Positions 18,750 through 28,523 of a stretch of DNA of 64,000 bases are shown one piece after another. Position numbers and translations under genes: made by a program. How positions within the stretch are numbered: the first letter of the stretch is position 1; each line of letters begins with the position of its first letter. The notes under the pieces were generated by a model. That model was not told the origin of the DNA and made no database searches. It saw only the letters and a list, made by a program, of their open reading frames with translations. The stretch spans positions 86,301 through 150,300 of the forward strand of contig NZ_SMCP01000007.1 in the NCBI RefSeq assembly GCF_004342725.1, given 5' to 3'. Source of the DNA: Testudinibacter aquarius. GTDB taxonomy: Bacteria; Pseudomonadota; Gammaproteobacteria; Enterobacterales; Pasteurellaceae.

Positions 18750-20714
18750 TTATAAAACCACATTGCCAATCAAACTGCGTGTGACGACATTCACTTCCAC
18801 TAGCTTAATCTGCACTGGATCACCGATTTGGTAGGTTTTTTGATCTTTGATATACAGCGCCAATTCATCGCTGTTGAGGGTAGTTTCCTCTTTTTTATCG
18901 TGCAGGGTGGAAATCGGCACAAACACACTCGCACCGTTGTCGAGCAACTGCACTCGTAAACCGCCACGGCTGACGTCTTGAATCTCTGCGTTAAAAATAG
19001 GCTGCTGTTCTACCAATGGCGCAAAATATAAGCAGTAAAGCCAATCGGCAATATCACGTTCCACCATGCGGTTTTGGCGGCGTGCTTCTTGCAAGCGAGT
19101 CAGAATGTCATCAGTCGGCTTGACCGCACTTTGATTCAGCAAACATTGTTTTATAATGCGGTGGTTTACCATGTCCGAATATTTACGGATCGGCGAAGTC
19201 CAAGTGGCGTAGGCTGGCAGGCCCAAACCAAAGTGCGGTGCTGCTTCGGCTTTGAATTCGGCAAAGGTCAGGAAACGGCGCAGACGCATTTCCAAAAAGC
19301 TGAAATCATATTGCTCGATATCGTGGCGCATTTGGCAATAGCCGTTGAGCGTGGTCAGGTTTTCAACCGAATAACGTTGCGCCAATTCCGCGCGGTTGTC
19401 ATCATTGGCAAGGGTCGCCAACAGGAAATCGTGTGCCGCTTGTTGAAATTTCGGATCGAATCCGCTGTGGGTGTTGAAAATACCGCACTTGGCGTGTTGA
19501 TCCAAATACTGCGCTGCGCTGGTGTTGGCGATAATCATTGCTTCTTCCACGATCTGGTTGGCAATGCGACGGTGTTTGGCATGAATGGCTTTCACCTTGC
19601 CGTCTTGTTCTAATTCAAAACTGTAATCCGGGCGTTCTTTAAACAGCAGTGCATGCGTTTTGCGCCAATCAATGCGTGCAAGGGCGAATTGGTGTAGTAA
19701 TTCGATCTGCTTGGCGATTTTCTCATTGTTTGGTTGCCAGTGATTTTCCACCTGCTCTAATAAATCGGAAACCTCATCGTAATCCAACTTGGCTTTAGAT
19801 TCGATCCACGCTGCGCTAAAGTGCGGTTCACTACTGATTTCACCGGTGCGATCGGTTTCAATGGTACACACCAAGGCTGGGCGTTTTTGCTGCGGCATCA
19901 ATGAACACAATTCGTCGGACAGTTCGCGCGGTAACATCGGGATGTTGAAGCCCGGCAGATAATTGGTGAAACAACGCTGTCTGGCATCTTGTTCGATTTG
20001 TGAATCCAGCGGAATATACGCAGTCGGATCGGCAATAGCGACCCACAATTTCCAACCATTATCAGTCGTTTCAATGTATAGCGCATCGTCCATATCTTGG
20101 GTGGAAGCGGCATCAATCGTGACAAAATCCAATGCGGTCAGATCTTGGCGTGACAGGGTTTGATCAAATTGATATGAATCCAATCCGGCAACCGGTGTAC
20201 GAGGTTGTTGGTGACGGGCGAGAGTGACCCACCAAGGCGCAAAATGGTCATCGGCGCGGCAAATAAATTGGCTGATTTTGGCGAAAAAGGCGCGATCGTC
20301 GCGCAGCGGATGCTTCTGTAATTCAGCGACTACCCAGTCGCCCTCTTGCAGCTCTTCATTGATATCGGCAGCTTTGACTGCATTGATCAGATTATTGATG
20401 TTGGGATGATCGACTATCAATAACAGTTTTTTTTCTTTGTTAAACCGCACTTTGGCAATAAAGCGGGTCAGCATTGGTTCGATTAGAGCTTCCGGTTCGG
20501 CTTGTTCTTTGTCGCCGTTGGTTTCAATAACGGCACTGATTTTATCGCCGTGCATCACTTTTTTCATCGCAGGCGGGGTGATGAAATAGCTTTTCTTGTC
20601 GCACTCTAAAAAGCCGAAGCCTTTTTCATTGGCTTTGACCGAGCCTTCGACACGTGGTTTACTCTCACGCATCTGCTGTTTCAGTTGGCTTAATAATGGA
20701 TTGTTTTGAAACAT
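18750..20714 (-). CDS. rnb: Exoribonuclease II
   Basis: A 654-residue 3'-to-5' processive exoribonuclease that degrades unstructured mRNA. The N-terminal cold-shock domains occupy about residues 20-160. The RNB catalytic domain starts near residue 195 with DFVTIDAASTQDMDDALYIE, where the Asp cluster binds Mg. A C-terminal S1 domain begins near 565 (IFNAEIQDVSRGGLRVQL). The length (E. coli Rnb 644) and the shorter C-terminus favour RNase II over RNase R. It is separated from fabI by a terminator. Confidence 0.93.
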   Translation of the reverse strand: MFQNNPLLSQLKQQMRESKPRVEGSVKANEKGFGFLECDKKSYFITPPAMKKVMHGDKISAVIETNGDKEQAEPEALIEPMLTRFIAKVRFNKEKKLLLIVDHPNINNLINAVKAADINEELQEGDWVVAELQKHPLRDDRAFFAKISQFICRADDHFAPWWVTLARHQQPRTPVAGLDSYQFDQTLSRQDLTALDFVTIDAASTQDMDDALYIETTDNGWKLWVAIADPTAYIPLDSQIEQDARQRCFTNYLPGFNIPMLPRELSDELCSLMPQQKRPALVCTIETDRTGEISSEPHFSAAWIESKAKLDYDEVSDLLEQVENHWQPNNEKIAKQIELLHQFALARIDWRKTHALLFKERPDYSFELEQDGKVKAIHAKHRRIANQIVEEAMIIANTSAAQYLDQHAKCGIFNTHSGFDPKFQQAAHDFLLATLANDDNRAELAQRYSVENLTTLNGYCQMRHDIEQYDFSFLEMRLRRFLTFAEFKAEAAPHFGLGLPAYATWTSPIRKYSDMVNHRIIKQCLLNQSAVKPTDDILTRLQEARRQNRMVERDIADWLYCLYFAPLVEQQPIFNAEIQDVSRGGLRVQLLDNGASVFVPISTLHDKKEETTLNSDELALYIKDQKTYQIGDPVQIKLVEVNVVTRSLIGNVVL

Positions 20715-20737
20715 CTTTTTTCCTGTTTAGCATTCAT

Positions 20738-20763
20738 AAAAACGGGCGGATAGTTATCCGCCC
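20738..20763 (-). terminator. Intrinsic terminator of fabI
   Basis: GGGCGGATA and TATCCGCCC, two-base loop; on the minus strand the stem is followed by GTTTTTA. Confidence 0.8.
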
Positions 20764-20787
20764 TCAGTATAATCTTACTCGATGATA

Positions 20788-21576
20788 TTATTGCGCTTCT
20801 AATTCGTTCATCGCAGCAATATTGAAACCACCGTCGACGTGCAACACTTCGCCGGTCACACCGGAAGCCAGATCGGAACACAAGAATGCCGCGCTTTTGC
20901 CCACATCTTCAATCGTGACTGTACGACGTAATGGGGTGACAGCTTCGCAATGTGACAGCATTTTCTTGAAATTTTTGATGCCGGAAGCCGCCAAAGTGCG
21001 GATCGGACCGGCAGAAATTGCATTGACACGAATTCCCTCTTTGCCCATTGCGTTTGCCATAAAGCGTACATTGGCTTCCAAAGAAGCTTTCGCCAAGCCC
21101 ATTACGTTGTAGTTTGGAATCGCACGCTCTGCGCCTAAGTATGACAGTGTGACTAAACCTGCACCGGCATTCAACATCGGGCGCGCAGCTTTTGCCATTG
21201 CTACGAAACTATATGAGCTGATGTCGTGTGCGATTTTGAAACCTTCGCGCGTCACAGCATTCACATAGTCACCGTCCAATTGGTCACCCGGTGCAAAGGC
21301 AATCGCGTGTACAAAACCATCGAATTTATCCCAGTGTTTGGCTAATTCTTGGAAGCAGTTGTCAATATCGGTATCGCTAGCAACATCGCACGGGATAACG
21401 ATAGTGGAGTTGAAATCTTTGGCAAACTCTTCCACACGCGATTTTAATTTCTCGTTTTGATAAGTGAACGCCAGTTCTGCACCGGCTTCAAACATAGCTT
21501 GAGCGATCCCGTAGGCGATTGAACGATTGCTGGCAACCCCGGCAATTAAAATACGTTTATTTGTTAAAAAACCCAT
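20788..21576 (-). CDS. fabI: Enoyl-[acyl-carrier-protein] reductase (NADH) FabI
   Basis: The last reductive step of each fatty-acid elongation cycle. A 262-residue short-chain dehydrogenase fold with the FabI-type nucleotide site [14 protein letters not shown] near residues 13-26, and the catalytic Tyr-x6-Lys as YNVMGLAK near residues 156-163. The substrate-binding loop region [12 protein letters not shown] follows. The length is typical. It lies upstream of rnb on the same strand with a terminator between. Confidence 0.97.
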   Translation of the reverse strand: MGFLTNKRILIAGVASNRSIAYGIAQAMFEAGAELAFTYQNEKLKSRVEEFAKDFNSTIVIPCDVASDTDIDNCFQELAKHWDKFDGFVHAIAFAPGDQLDGDYVNAVTREGFKIAHDISSYSFVAMAKAARPMLNAGAGLVTLSYLGAERAIPNYNVMGLAKASLEANVRFMANAMGKEGIRVNAISAGPIRTLAASGIKNFKKMLSHCEAVTPLRRTVTIEDVGKSAAFLCSDLASGVTGEVLHVDGGFNIAAMNELEAQ

Positions 21577-21691
21577 AGAACTGTTTCCTATTTAATGTAA
21601 AAGAATCATTGATATGACAAGAACCAGCAAATTATACCCTTTCCGCCGATTCCATGCTAGAAAAAGCACACAGAAAAGTGACGCAGGGTGA

Positions 21692-21970
21692 TTAATCGTT
21701 TGTTTGATCTGAATTATTTTTAAGTGCTAAAAATGAAGCAATGCCGATAGCGGGTAATATTAACCACTTGCTGCGTCCTAACAAGATGCGGGTGGAGAGT
21801 GAGATCAGCGAAGAGCGGATAATCGGATGTGAAATGGTTTTTAAATAATAGAACGGCTGTCGGATTTCACGGCGTGTTTGTTGAGTTTGCAGGTTAAACT
21901 TCCTGCGTAATACTTCGCCTTTTAGCAGCAACAGCTCTTTTTCTAATGCTTTATCTTGAGTGGACGACAT
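21692..21970 (-). CDS. YqjK-like protein
   Basis: A 92-residue protein. The N-terminal 45 residues are a charged helix (EKELLLLKGEVLRRKFNLQTQQ). The rest has a hydrophobic stretch (WLILPAIGIASFLAL) near the C-terminus. The position, after YqjE-like and DUF883 genes on the same strand, matches the yqjD-yqjE-yqjK arrangement of enterobacteria. No biochemical role is known; the set is probably membrane- and stress-associated. Confidence 0.65.
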   Translation of the reverse strand: MSSTQDKALEKELLLLKGEVLRRKFNLQTQQTRREIRQPFYYLKTISHPIIRSSLISLSTRILLGRSKWLILPAIGIASFLALKNNSDQTND

Positions 21971-21981
21971 AGACCGATCTC

Positions 21982-22374
21982 CTAATTATGCTTTGCGTTA
22001 ATACTCTGTCTGATGGCGGCAATATCAAGTTTGAGCTCTTTTAGTGTGGAATCTAAAAATCCACGTTGACGACGGATAGCGCGGATGATTAAAGCGGCTA
22101 AAACGATGACTACAAACAGGCAGCCGACACTGATGGAGGCAAAAACGCTGAATTTCTGGGGTTCGGGGAGCCAGGCGTTTAAGGCAAAAAATAAGCTGAA
22201 TCCGGCGAAGAGCAGTAATAAAAAGCCGAATAGAGATGAAATCAGGATAAAAATAAGCTGTTCTTTTTGTTCGTTAAATTCAAGTTTTGCCATCTCCAAC
22301 CGCACATTCAGCAGCTCAAGAGCGGTTATCAGACTATTTTTTATACCGGATTTAATTTTAGTGATCGTTTGCAT
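21982..22374 (-). CDS. YqjE-like phage-holin-family membrane protein
   Basis: A 130-residue protein with two transmembrane helices (LIFILISSLFGFLLLLFAGFS-type hydrophobic segment and FVVIVLAALIIRAI) between charged helical ends. This matches the YqjE/holin-superfamily III group. I favour the ATG at 22374, which has GGGAG five bases upstream, over the ATG at 22386. It is 11 bp upstream of the YqjK-like gene. Confidence 0.72.
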   Translation of the reverse strand: MQTITKIKSGIKNSLITALELLNVRLEMAKLEFNEQKEQLIFILISSLFGFLLLLFAGFSLFFALNAWLPEPQKFSVFASISVGCLFVVIVLAALIIRAIRRQRGFLDSTLKELKLDIAAIRQSINAKHN

Positions 22375-22436
22375 GCTATCTCCCATATCAAGAAATATCG
22401 GGAAGCTGGCTGGGCAGCTTCCACATATGCTCCGAA

Positions 22437-22748
22437 TTATTTACGGTTGATTAGTAAACCGGCTACAAATGCTACACCGGCTGCAATCCCAATCGCTTTA
22501 TATGGATTATCTTGAATTAAAGCATCGGATTGCTTAGCCGCTTGCCGAGTTTTGGCAGAGAATTTTTCCTGTAAATCATCTAACTGCTGGCGATAGCTGC
22601 CGGATTTTTCTGTCAGCCGTTTTTTCAGCTTTTTAAACTCATCGGCGCTGACGTCTTTGCCTTCGTCAAATAATTCTTCAGCAGTTTGTAGAATATCTTG
22701 TAATTCGGAAAGTAGTTGTTCACGTTTGGTATCAAAATCATTACTCAT
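22437..22748 (-). CDS. DUF883 family protein (YqjD/ElaB-like)
   Basis: A 103-residue protein: a long charged coiled-coil-like helix (about residues 1-78) followed by a C-terminal hydrophobic anchor with the typical NPYKAIGIAAGVAFVAGLL segment and RK end. In E. coli, YqjD and ElaB are inner-membrane C-tail-anchored proteins that bind ribosomes in stationary phase; transferring that role here is inference. It is the first gene of the yqjD-E-K-like group. Confidence 0.82.
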   Translation of the reverse strand: MSNDFDTKREQLLSELQDILQTAEELFDEGKDVSADEFKKLKKRLTEKSGSYRQQLDDLQEKFSAKTRQAAKQSDALIQDNPYKAIGIAAGVAFVAGLLINRK

Positions 22749-22856
22749 ACTATTTTCTCCATTTGGTTGATATTAACGATGGTCAGGTTTTATCCTAAGC
22801 GATTGTTTTAATAAAATCAAAGCGGAATCATGAAATTTACAAATTTACGTAGTCGA

Positions 22857-23621
22857 TCACGCCGGATTATCGATGTCTTTAAACTCCACATCCAGCTTAT
22901 AATACTGTGCTAACCATTCACCGAGTGCTTTAATACCACAGCGCTCGGTAGCGTGGTGTCCGGCAGCATAAAAATGGATGCCTTGCTCTCTAGCCGAATG
23001 AATGGTGCGTTCCGATACTTCGCCGGTGATAAAAGCATCAATCCCTTGTGCGGCAGCGAGATCGATATAATCTTGACCGCCTCCGGTGCAGATGGCAATG
23101 GTACGAATTTTATCCGGTGCATTGTCCCCACAGTGCAGTGGTTCACGTTGTAATGCAGTGCAAATGCGCTCGGTCAATTCTGTTGCTGAAAGTGCGGTTT
23201 GCAGCTCACCGTAAATTGGAATTGACACCGCACTTTTTTCAAGGGGTTGTAAATTTTTAACATTCAACATTTGTGCCAATAAGGCGTTGTTGCCTAAAGT
23301 CGGGTGAACATCAAGGGGTAAATGATAGCCGTATAAATTAATATCATTCACCAGCAAGGTGCGAATGCGTTTGCCTTTCATGCCACGAATTAAAGGCGAT
23401 TCGTTTTTCCAAAAATAACCGTGGTGCACCAGCACAGCATCCGCTTGCTGTGCTACCGCATAATCCAACAGAGCTTGGCATGCGGTCACACCGGTGATGA
23501 TTTTCCTGACCGCACTTTTGCCTTCTACTTGCAAGCCGTTGGGGGCGTAGTCGGTTATCGCCTCACTATTAAGTTCTTGATTTAAAATGTGTTCTAATTC
23601 CAGGTTATTTATTGTTGTCAT
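22857..23621 (-). CDS. NIF3-like dinuclear metal protein (YbgI-like)
   Basis: A 254-residue NIF3 family protein. Metal-site histidines are visible in VHHGYFWK (near residues 65-66), in the HLPLDVHPTLGNNALL block and in GHHATERCG at the C-terminal end. Members such as E. coli YbgI form hexameric toroids with two metals per subunit. Proposed roles include GTP cyclohydrolase-like or other hydrolase activity, none of them settled. It is monocistronic and divergent from the DUF1328 gene. Confidence 0.88.
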   Translation of the reverse strand: MTTINNLELEHILNQELNSEAITDYAPNGLQVEGKSAVRKIITGVTACQALLDYAVAQQADAVLVHHGYFWKNESPLIRGMKGKRIRTLLVNDINLYGYHLPLDVHPTLGNNALLAQMLNVKNLQPLEKSAVSIPIYGELQTALSATELTERICTALQREPLHCGDNAPDKIRTIAICTGGGQDYIDLAAAQGIDAFITGEVSERTIHSAREQGIHFYAAGHHATERCGIKALGEWLAQYYKLDVEFKDIDNPA

Positions 23622-23790
23622 TGTCGATCCTTAAATTGAAATATATGCTAAGCAAAGCACACAAGGGTATTTTCTTGGTCTTACTATAGCATAACTGATG
23701 TAGAGATTTGCTATTATGCAGATTTTTATGCTATATCTATTAGGGTCATGCTGTAATCCAACTCTATGATGGCGCGACGATTCATTTTGA

Positions 23791-23816
23791 CCTTATACAA
23801 GTTAACCTTATACAAG
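23791..23816 (+). repeat. Direct repeat before the DUF1328 gene
   Basis: CCTTATACAAG occurs twice with a 15-bp period; the second copy runs into the ribosome-binding site AAGGAG. Confidence 0.6.
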
Positions 23817-23825
23817 GAGAATGAT

Positions 23826-23984
23826 ATGTTACATTACTCAGTGATCTTTTTTATCATCGCATTAATTGCGGCGGCGTTGGGATTTGGTGGTATTGCCGGA
23901 AGTGCGGTTGGGATTGCGAAAATACTGTTCTTTGCTTTTCTGATCTTAGCTGTGTTGTCTTTTCTTTTTGGCCGGAGGCGCTAG
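23826..23984 (+). CDS. DUF1328 family small membrane protein (YtjA-like)
   Basis: A 52-residue protein with two transmembrane helices ([16 protein letters not shown] and [19 protein letters not shown]), a glycine-rich turn between them and a basic GRRR end. This is the standard DUF1328/YtjA architecture. I chose the ATG at 23826 because AAGGAG lies eight bases upstream; an upstream in-frame ATG at 23766 would add 20 residues encoded by a direct repeat. Function unknown; E. coli relatives are small envelope proteins. Confidence 0.85.
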   Translation: MLHYSVIFFIIALIAAALGFGGIAGSAVGIAKILFFAFLILAVLSFLFGRRR

Positions 23985-24051
23985 TTGGCACCTGCCTAAA
24001 CAGAGTTTTTAAAACAGGTGCCGGATCTATTCAATAAATTTTAGCTAAGCG

Positions 24052-24552
24052 TTAGAACGGAATATCATCATCAAAATCAATTGGCGGTTCTGGTTGAGCC
24101 GCTGGTTTTGCTGTGGTTTGTTGCGCAGGGCGTGAAGCTGGAGCCGCATAAGCCTGCTGCTGTGGTGCATAACCGCCGCTTTGTTGTGGCGCATAGCCAC
24201 CACTTTGAGCACGATCGCCACGGGAATCTAACATCTGCAAGCTGTCTCCTTGAATTTCGGTGGTGTAGCGGTCTTGACCATTTTGATCTTGCCATTTACG
24301 GGTGCGCAGGCGACCTTCAACATAGACTTTGCTGCCTTTGTGCAGGTATTCGCCGGCAATCTCAGCTAGGCGGCGGTACAGCACGATCCGGTGCCATTCA
24401 GTGATTTCACGCATTTCACCGCTGTTTTTATCGCGCCAAGATTCACTGGTTGCCACGCTGATGTTGGCAACAGCTTCGCCGTTCGGCATAGTACGGATTT
24501 CCGGTTCGTTACCTAAGTTGCCGACAATAATAACTTTATTTACACCTGCCAT
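24052..24552 (-). CDS. ssb: Single-stranded DNA-binding protein
   Basis: A 166-residue SSB with the N-terminal OB fold ([17 protein letters not shown] and [18 protein letters not shown]), a Gln/Pro/Ala-rich disordered linker with repeated SGGYAPQQ, and the conserved acidic tip DFDDDIPF that recruits partner proteins. It is divergent from uvrA with a LexA box between, the usual gammaproteobacterial arrangement. Confidence 0.96.
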   Translation of the reverse strand: MAGVNKVIIVGNLGNEPEIRTMPNGEAVANISVATSESWRDKNSGEMREITEWHRIVLYRRLAEIAGEYLHKGSKVYVEGRLRTRKWQDQNGQDRYTTEIQGDSLQMLDSRGDRAQSGGYAPQQSGGYAPQQQAYAAPASRPAQQTTAKPAAQPEPPIDFDDDIPF

Positions 24553-24648
24553 AATATCCTCTTGTTTTCATATTTTGATAGCGAGTTTGATAGGGCTCTA
24601 TGTTGCCTGAAAATGAAAAAAAAATCACCCTTTAAAATAAAAAATATA

Positions 24649-24664
24649 CTGGATATTTACACAG
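24649..24664. promoter_or_regulatory. LexA (SOS) box between ssb and uvrA
   Basis: CTGGATATTTACACAG matches the CTG-N10-CAG LexA operator with an AT-rich centre. It is 56 bp before uvrA and 97 bp before ssb. Confidence 0.8.
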
Positions 24665-24719
24665 TTTTTTTATTTGTGCGATAATCATTCCAAATTGATA
24701 AAGTAATCGAGATAAAACT

Positions 24720-27569
24720 ATGGATAAAATTGAGGTTCGTGGCGCCCGTACCCACAACTTAAAAAATATTGACTTGACCATTCCGAGAGAAAAACTGGTG
24801 GTGATCACCGGGCTTTCCGGATCGGGTAAATCTTCTTTGGCATTTGATACACTGTATGCAGAGGGGCAGCGGCGCTATGTTGAATCACTGTCGGCATATG
24901 CGCGCCAATTTTTGTCATTGATGGAGAAACCGGACGTTGATCATATTGAAGGGCTGTCACCGGCCATTTCGATTGAACAGAAATCGACCTCTCACAATCC
25001 GCGTTCGACGGTCGGTACTATCACGGAGATTTATGACTATTTGCGCTTGCTGTTTGCCAGAGTGGGTGAGCCGCGCTGTCCGACTCACGATGTGCCGTTG
25101 ACGGCGCAAACCATCAGCCAGATGGTAGACAAAGTGCTGGAGCTGCCGGAGGGCAGTCGGATGATGCTGTTGGCGCCGGTGGTGAAAGAGCGCAAAGGCG
25201 AGCATGTAAAATTATTAGAAAATATTGCCGCACAGGGTTACATCCGTGCCAGAATCGACGGGGAAATCTGCGATTTGTCCGATCCGCCGACGCTGGAATT
25301 ACAGAAAAAACATACCATTGAAGTGGTGATCGATCGTTTCAAAGTGCGGTCAGATTTGGCGAACCGTTTGGCGGAATCATTTGAAACCGCACTTGAGCTG
25401 TCGGGCGGTACGGTTGTGGTGGCGCCGATGGAAGGCGAAAATCTTGAAGAGCTGCTGTTCTCGTCCAATTTTGCCTGCCCGCATTGCGGCTATTCGGTGG
25501 CGGAGCTGGAACCGCGTTTGTTCTCGTTTAACAATCCGGCAGGTGCTTGTCCGAGCTGTGACGGCTTAGGTGTTCAGCAATATTTTGATGAAAAACGGGT
25601 GATTCAAAATTCGGCAATATCGTTGGCCAGTGGCGCAATTAAAGGCTGGGATAAACGAAATTTCTACTATTTTCAAATGTTGAGTTCACTGGCAAAACAT
25701 TACGCTTTTGATATCAATACCCCGTTTGAACAGCTGTCGCCAAGCATTCAAGACGTGGTGCTGAACGGTTCCGGTGATGACGAAATCGAATTCCAGTATG
25801 TGAATGATCGTGGTGATATCACCCTGCGCCGTCACCCATTCGAGGGTATTTTGAATAATATGGCGCGTCGTTATAAAGAGACCGAATCGAATGCGGTGCG
25901 TGAAGAGCTGGCAAAAAATATCAGCACGCGTCCTTGTACTTCCTGTGGCGGTTCACGTTTGCGGACGGAGGCGCGTCATGTTTTTATCGATCAATTTAAT
26001 TTGCCGAATGTGGCTGAACGCAGTATTGGCAATGCGCTAACTTTTTTTGAAAACCTACAACTCAGTGGGCAACGGGCGCAAATTGCCGAAAAAATCTTAA
26101 AAGAGATTAAAGAGCGGTTATCATTCTTGGTGAATGTCGGGTTGAATTACCTTTCACTTTCCCGCTCGGCAGAAACTTTATCCGGCGGTGAAGCACAGCG
26201 AATTCGCCTTGCCAGCCAAATCGGTGCTGGCTTGGTTGGGGTGATGTATGTGCTCGATGAACCGTCAATCGGGCTGCACCAACGGGATAACGAACGCTTG
26301 CTGAAAACCCTGATTCATCTACGCGATCTGGGCAACACGGTAATTGTAGTAGAGCATGATGAAGATGCGATTATGGCGGCCGATCACATTATTGATATCG
26401 GCCCGGGTGCCGGGGTACACGGCGGCGAAATCGTTGCCAGCGGCACGGCTAAACAATTGATGAAAAATAAAGCGTCATTGACAGGAAAATACCTCTCTGG
26501 CGAAGAAAAAATTGCAATTCCGACACAGCGTACTGTCGTGGATAAGAGCAAATGGCTGACGTTGAAAGGCGCAAGTGGCAACAATTTAAAAAATGTCGAC
26601 TTGGCGATTCCGGTCGGTTTATTTACCTGTATCACCGGTGTATCGGGTTCGGGGAAATCAACCTTGATCAACGATACGTTATTTCCGTTGGCACAAAATG
26701 CGTTAAATCGAGCGGAAAATACGCAAGTGGCGCCTTATGAGAGTATTGATGGATTAGGTCATTTCGACAAAGTGATCGATATTGACCAAAGTCCGATTGG
26801 GCGCACGCCCCGTTCCAATCCGGCGACCTATACTGGATTATTCACGCCGATTCGTGAACTGTTTGCCGGTGTGCCGGAGGCGAGGGCGCGCGGATATAAT
26901 CCGGGACGATTTAGTTTCAACGTCCGGGGTGGGCGCTGTGAAGCCTGTCAAGGCGATGGCGTGATTAAAGTGGAAATGCACTTCTTGCCGGATGTGTATG
27001 TGCCTTGCGACCACTGTAAAGGCAAACGCTATAATCGTGAAACCTTGGAAATTCGCTACAAAGGCAAAACCATTCACCAGATTTTAGACATGACGGTGGA
27101 AGAAGGATTAGCATTTTTTGCCGCGGTGCCGATGATCGCACGCAAGTTGCAAACGTTAATGGACGTCGGCTTGTCCTATATCCGTTTGGGACAATCGTCT
27201 ACAACGTTGTCGGGCGGGGAAGCACAGCGGGTTAAGCTGGCAACCGAACTGTCAAAACGTGATACCGGCAAGACGCTGTATATCTTAGATGAACCAACCA
27301 CCGGTTTGCATTTTGCCGACATTAAACAGCTATTAGGCGTGTTGCACCGCTTGCGCGATCAGGGTAATACCATTGTGGTGATTGAGCATAATCTGGATGT
27401 GATTAAAACAGCGGATTGGATTATTGATCTCGGACCGGAAGGTGGTGACGGCGGTGGGCAAATTATTGCCGAAGGAACACCAGAACAGCTGGTCAAAAAT
27501 ACCGAATCACATACGGCAAGATTTTTGGCACCGATTTTAGCCAAGAAAATAGCAAAGTGCGGTTTATAA
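24720..27569 (+). CDS. uvrA: Excinuclease ABC subunit A
   Basis: The damage-recognition ATPase of nucleotide excision repair. A 949-residue protein with two ABC modules: Walker [10 protein letters not shown] near residues 31-39 and GVSGSGKST near 640. Signatures are [12 protein letters not shown] and [12 protein letters not shown]. Zinc-binding cysteines appear as CPHC...CPSC near residue 253 and CEAC...CDHC near 740. The length is close to E. coli UvrA (940). The upstream LexA box indicates SOS control. Confidence 0.98.
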   Translation: MDKIEVRGARTHNLKNIDLTIPREKLVVITGLSGSGKSSLAFDTLYAEGQRRYVESLSAYARQFLSLMEKPDVDHIEGLSPAISIEQKSTSHNPRSTVGTITEIYDYLRLLFARVGEPRCPTHDVPLTAQTISQMVDKVLELPEGSRMMLLAPVVKERKGEHVKLLENIAAQGYIRARIDGEICDLSDPPTLELQKKHTIEVVIDRFKVRSDLANRLAESFETALELSGGTVVVAPMEGENLEELLFSSNFACPHCGYSVAELEPRLFSFNNPAGACPSCDGLGVQQYFDEKRVIQNSAISLASGAIKGWDKRNFYYFQMLSSLAKHYAFDINTPFEQLSPSIQDVVLNGSGDDEIEFQYVNDRGDITLRRHPFEGILNNMARRYKETESNAVREELAKNISTRPCTSCGGSRLRTEARHVFIDQFNLPNVAERSIGNALTFFENLQLSGQRAQIAEKILKEIKERLSFLVNVGLNYLSLSRSAETLSGGEAQRIRLASQIGAGLVGVMYVLDEPSIGLHQRDNERLLKTLIHLRDLGNTVIVVEHDEDAIMAADHIIDIGPGAGVHGGEIVASGTAKQLMKNKASLTGKYLSGEEKIAIPTQRTVVDKSKWLTLKGASGNNLKNVDLAIPVGLFTCITGVSGSGKSTLINDTLFPLAQNALNRAENTQVAPYESIDGLGHFDKVIDIDQSPIGRTPRSNPATYTGLFTPIRELFAGVPEARARGYNPGRFSFNVRGGRCEACQGDGVIKVEMHFLPDVYVPCDHCKGKRYNRETLEIRYKGKTIHQILDMTVEEGLAFFAAVPMIARKLQTLMDVGLSYIRLGQSSTTLSGGEAQRVKLATELSKRDTGKTLYILDEPTTGLHFADIKQLLGVLHRLRDQGNTIVVIEHNLDVIKTADWIIDLGPEGGDGGGQIIAEGTPEQLVKNTESHTARFLAPILAKKIAKCGL

Positions 27570-27607
27570 GATCAAAAGTTTAACATATAGTTAAAGCAGT
27601 TAATTCC

Positions 27608-27645
27608 CACCGCAGCGGACATCAGTATTGTTGGCTGCGGTGTTT
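27608..27645 (+). terminator. Hairpin after uvrA
   Basis: CACCGCAGC pairs with GCTGCGGTG across an 17-base loop and is followed by TTTACTG. Confidence 0.55.
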
Positions 27646-27661
27646 ACTGTCAAAAAGCTGA

Positions 27662-27679
27662 ACATCAACAGCCCCTAAT
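27662..27679 (+). repeat. Partial copy of the dispersed repeat
   Basis: ACATCAACAGCCCCTAAT matches the 3' part of the 34-bp repeat with one change, between the convergent uvrA and tetR-type genes. Confidence 0.5.
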
Positions 27680-27699
27680 TTGTTGGTCTTTGAGTGGTG

Positions 27700-28278
27700 C
27701 TATTTTTCTTTTTTATAAGCAATACCGTACATCATCAGCTGTAAGGCATCAATGTTTAATTGGTGTTCTTTGCCACGATATAAGTTGCAAAGCTGTGGGT
27801 CGGTGCGCAATTCATCAATTTTGCGAATGAACAGACTGATTAATGTAATTGGAAAATCTTGTTGGATAATTCGTTTAGCTTGTAATTGTTGAAAAAAATG
27901 AGACATAAAACAGTGTTTTTCCTGTTCTAGTGTGGCAAAAAAAGACCGCATTTCTTCGTCTGAATGGTATTGGAAATCTGCCTGCATTGGCTGTGAGTAC
28001 AGCCCATTCAACGCCTCTTCCTGCATTTGAAAAATCTTTTGAATAATACTTTCCAATGAGATCTCATGATCTAAAAAGTGTAAAAACCGTAAGCGGATTT
28101 CTTCTTTTTGTGAAAACAACAACTGTTTAAGCAGATCATTTTTATTTTTAAAATGCTTATAAAACGTAACTCGGCTGACTTGTGCTTGTCGGCAAATTTC
28201 ATCGACAGAAATCCGTTTCCAGCCTTGTTGTGAGAACAGTTGAAGTGCGGTTTGTTGTATCACAGCGGATTTACTCAT
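27700..28278 (-). CDS. TetR/AcrR family transcriptional regulator
   Basis: A 192-residue regulator. The N-terminal helix-turn-helix (residues about 5-50) reads VIQQTALQLFSQQGWKRIS, then VDEICRQAQVSRVTFYKHFK, typical of TetR. The ligand domain is unassigned. It is divergent from the TonB-dependent receptor gene; a 19-bp inverted repeat midway between the two starts is a good operator candidate. It probably represses the receptor/transporter operon, and itself, until a ligand such as the imported metallophore is bound (inference). Confidence 0.88.
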   Translation of the reverse strand: MSKSAVIQQTALQLFSQQGWKRISVDEICRQAQVSRVTFYKHFKNKNDLLKQLLFSQKEEIRLRFLHFLDHEISLESIIQKIFQMQEEALNGLYSQPMQADFQYHSDEEMRSFFATLEQEKHCFMSHFFQQLQAKRIIQQDFPITLISLFIRKIDELRTDPQLCNLYRGKEHQLNIDALQLMMYGIAYKKEK

Positions 28279-28361
28279 TGTTGGTTTTCTCTTGATGATC
28301 TGTTTTATCCAATAGTGGTAAGCATAATAAAAATGGGGTTTTTAAGCAAATTCATATCGAA

Positions 28362-28376
28362 TACCAACTATTATCA
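28362..28376. promoter_or_regulatory. Weak candidate Fur box upstream of the receptor gene
   Basis: TACCAACTATTATCA matches 10 of 14 informative positions of the 7-1-7 Fur consensus; only the right half is good. Confidence 0.25.
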
Positions 28377-28390
28377 TTTGCATTGTTTGG

Positions 28391-28409
28391 GTTAATAATC
28401 TATATTAAC
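28391..28409. promoter_or_regulatory. Candidate TetR operator, 19-bp inverted repeat
   Basis: GTTAATA, centre ATCTA, TATTAAC: perfect 7-bp arms, 113 bp from the regulator start and 115 bp from the receptor start. A second inverted pair, ATCCAATA (28307-28314) and TATTGGAT (28413-28420), brackets it. Confidence 0.55.
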
Positions 28410-28523
28410 AAATATTGGATTTTTTGATTAATTTTGTAAACCCATATTGTATCAATATTTATCAATCCAACTTTCCATTAACGTTTAAACCTATTGATCA
28501 AATTCAGAAACCGGAGGTCAGCT

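Noticed and set aside
23739..23747. Minus-strand GACCCTAAT as a further copy of the dispersed repeat
   Set aside because: Only nine bases match and the flanks differ.
23787..23816. Promoter TTGACC with TATACA over the direct repeat
   Set aside because: Transcription would start almost at the DUF1328 ATG and lose its ribosome-binding site.
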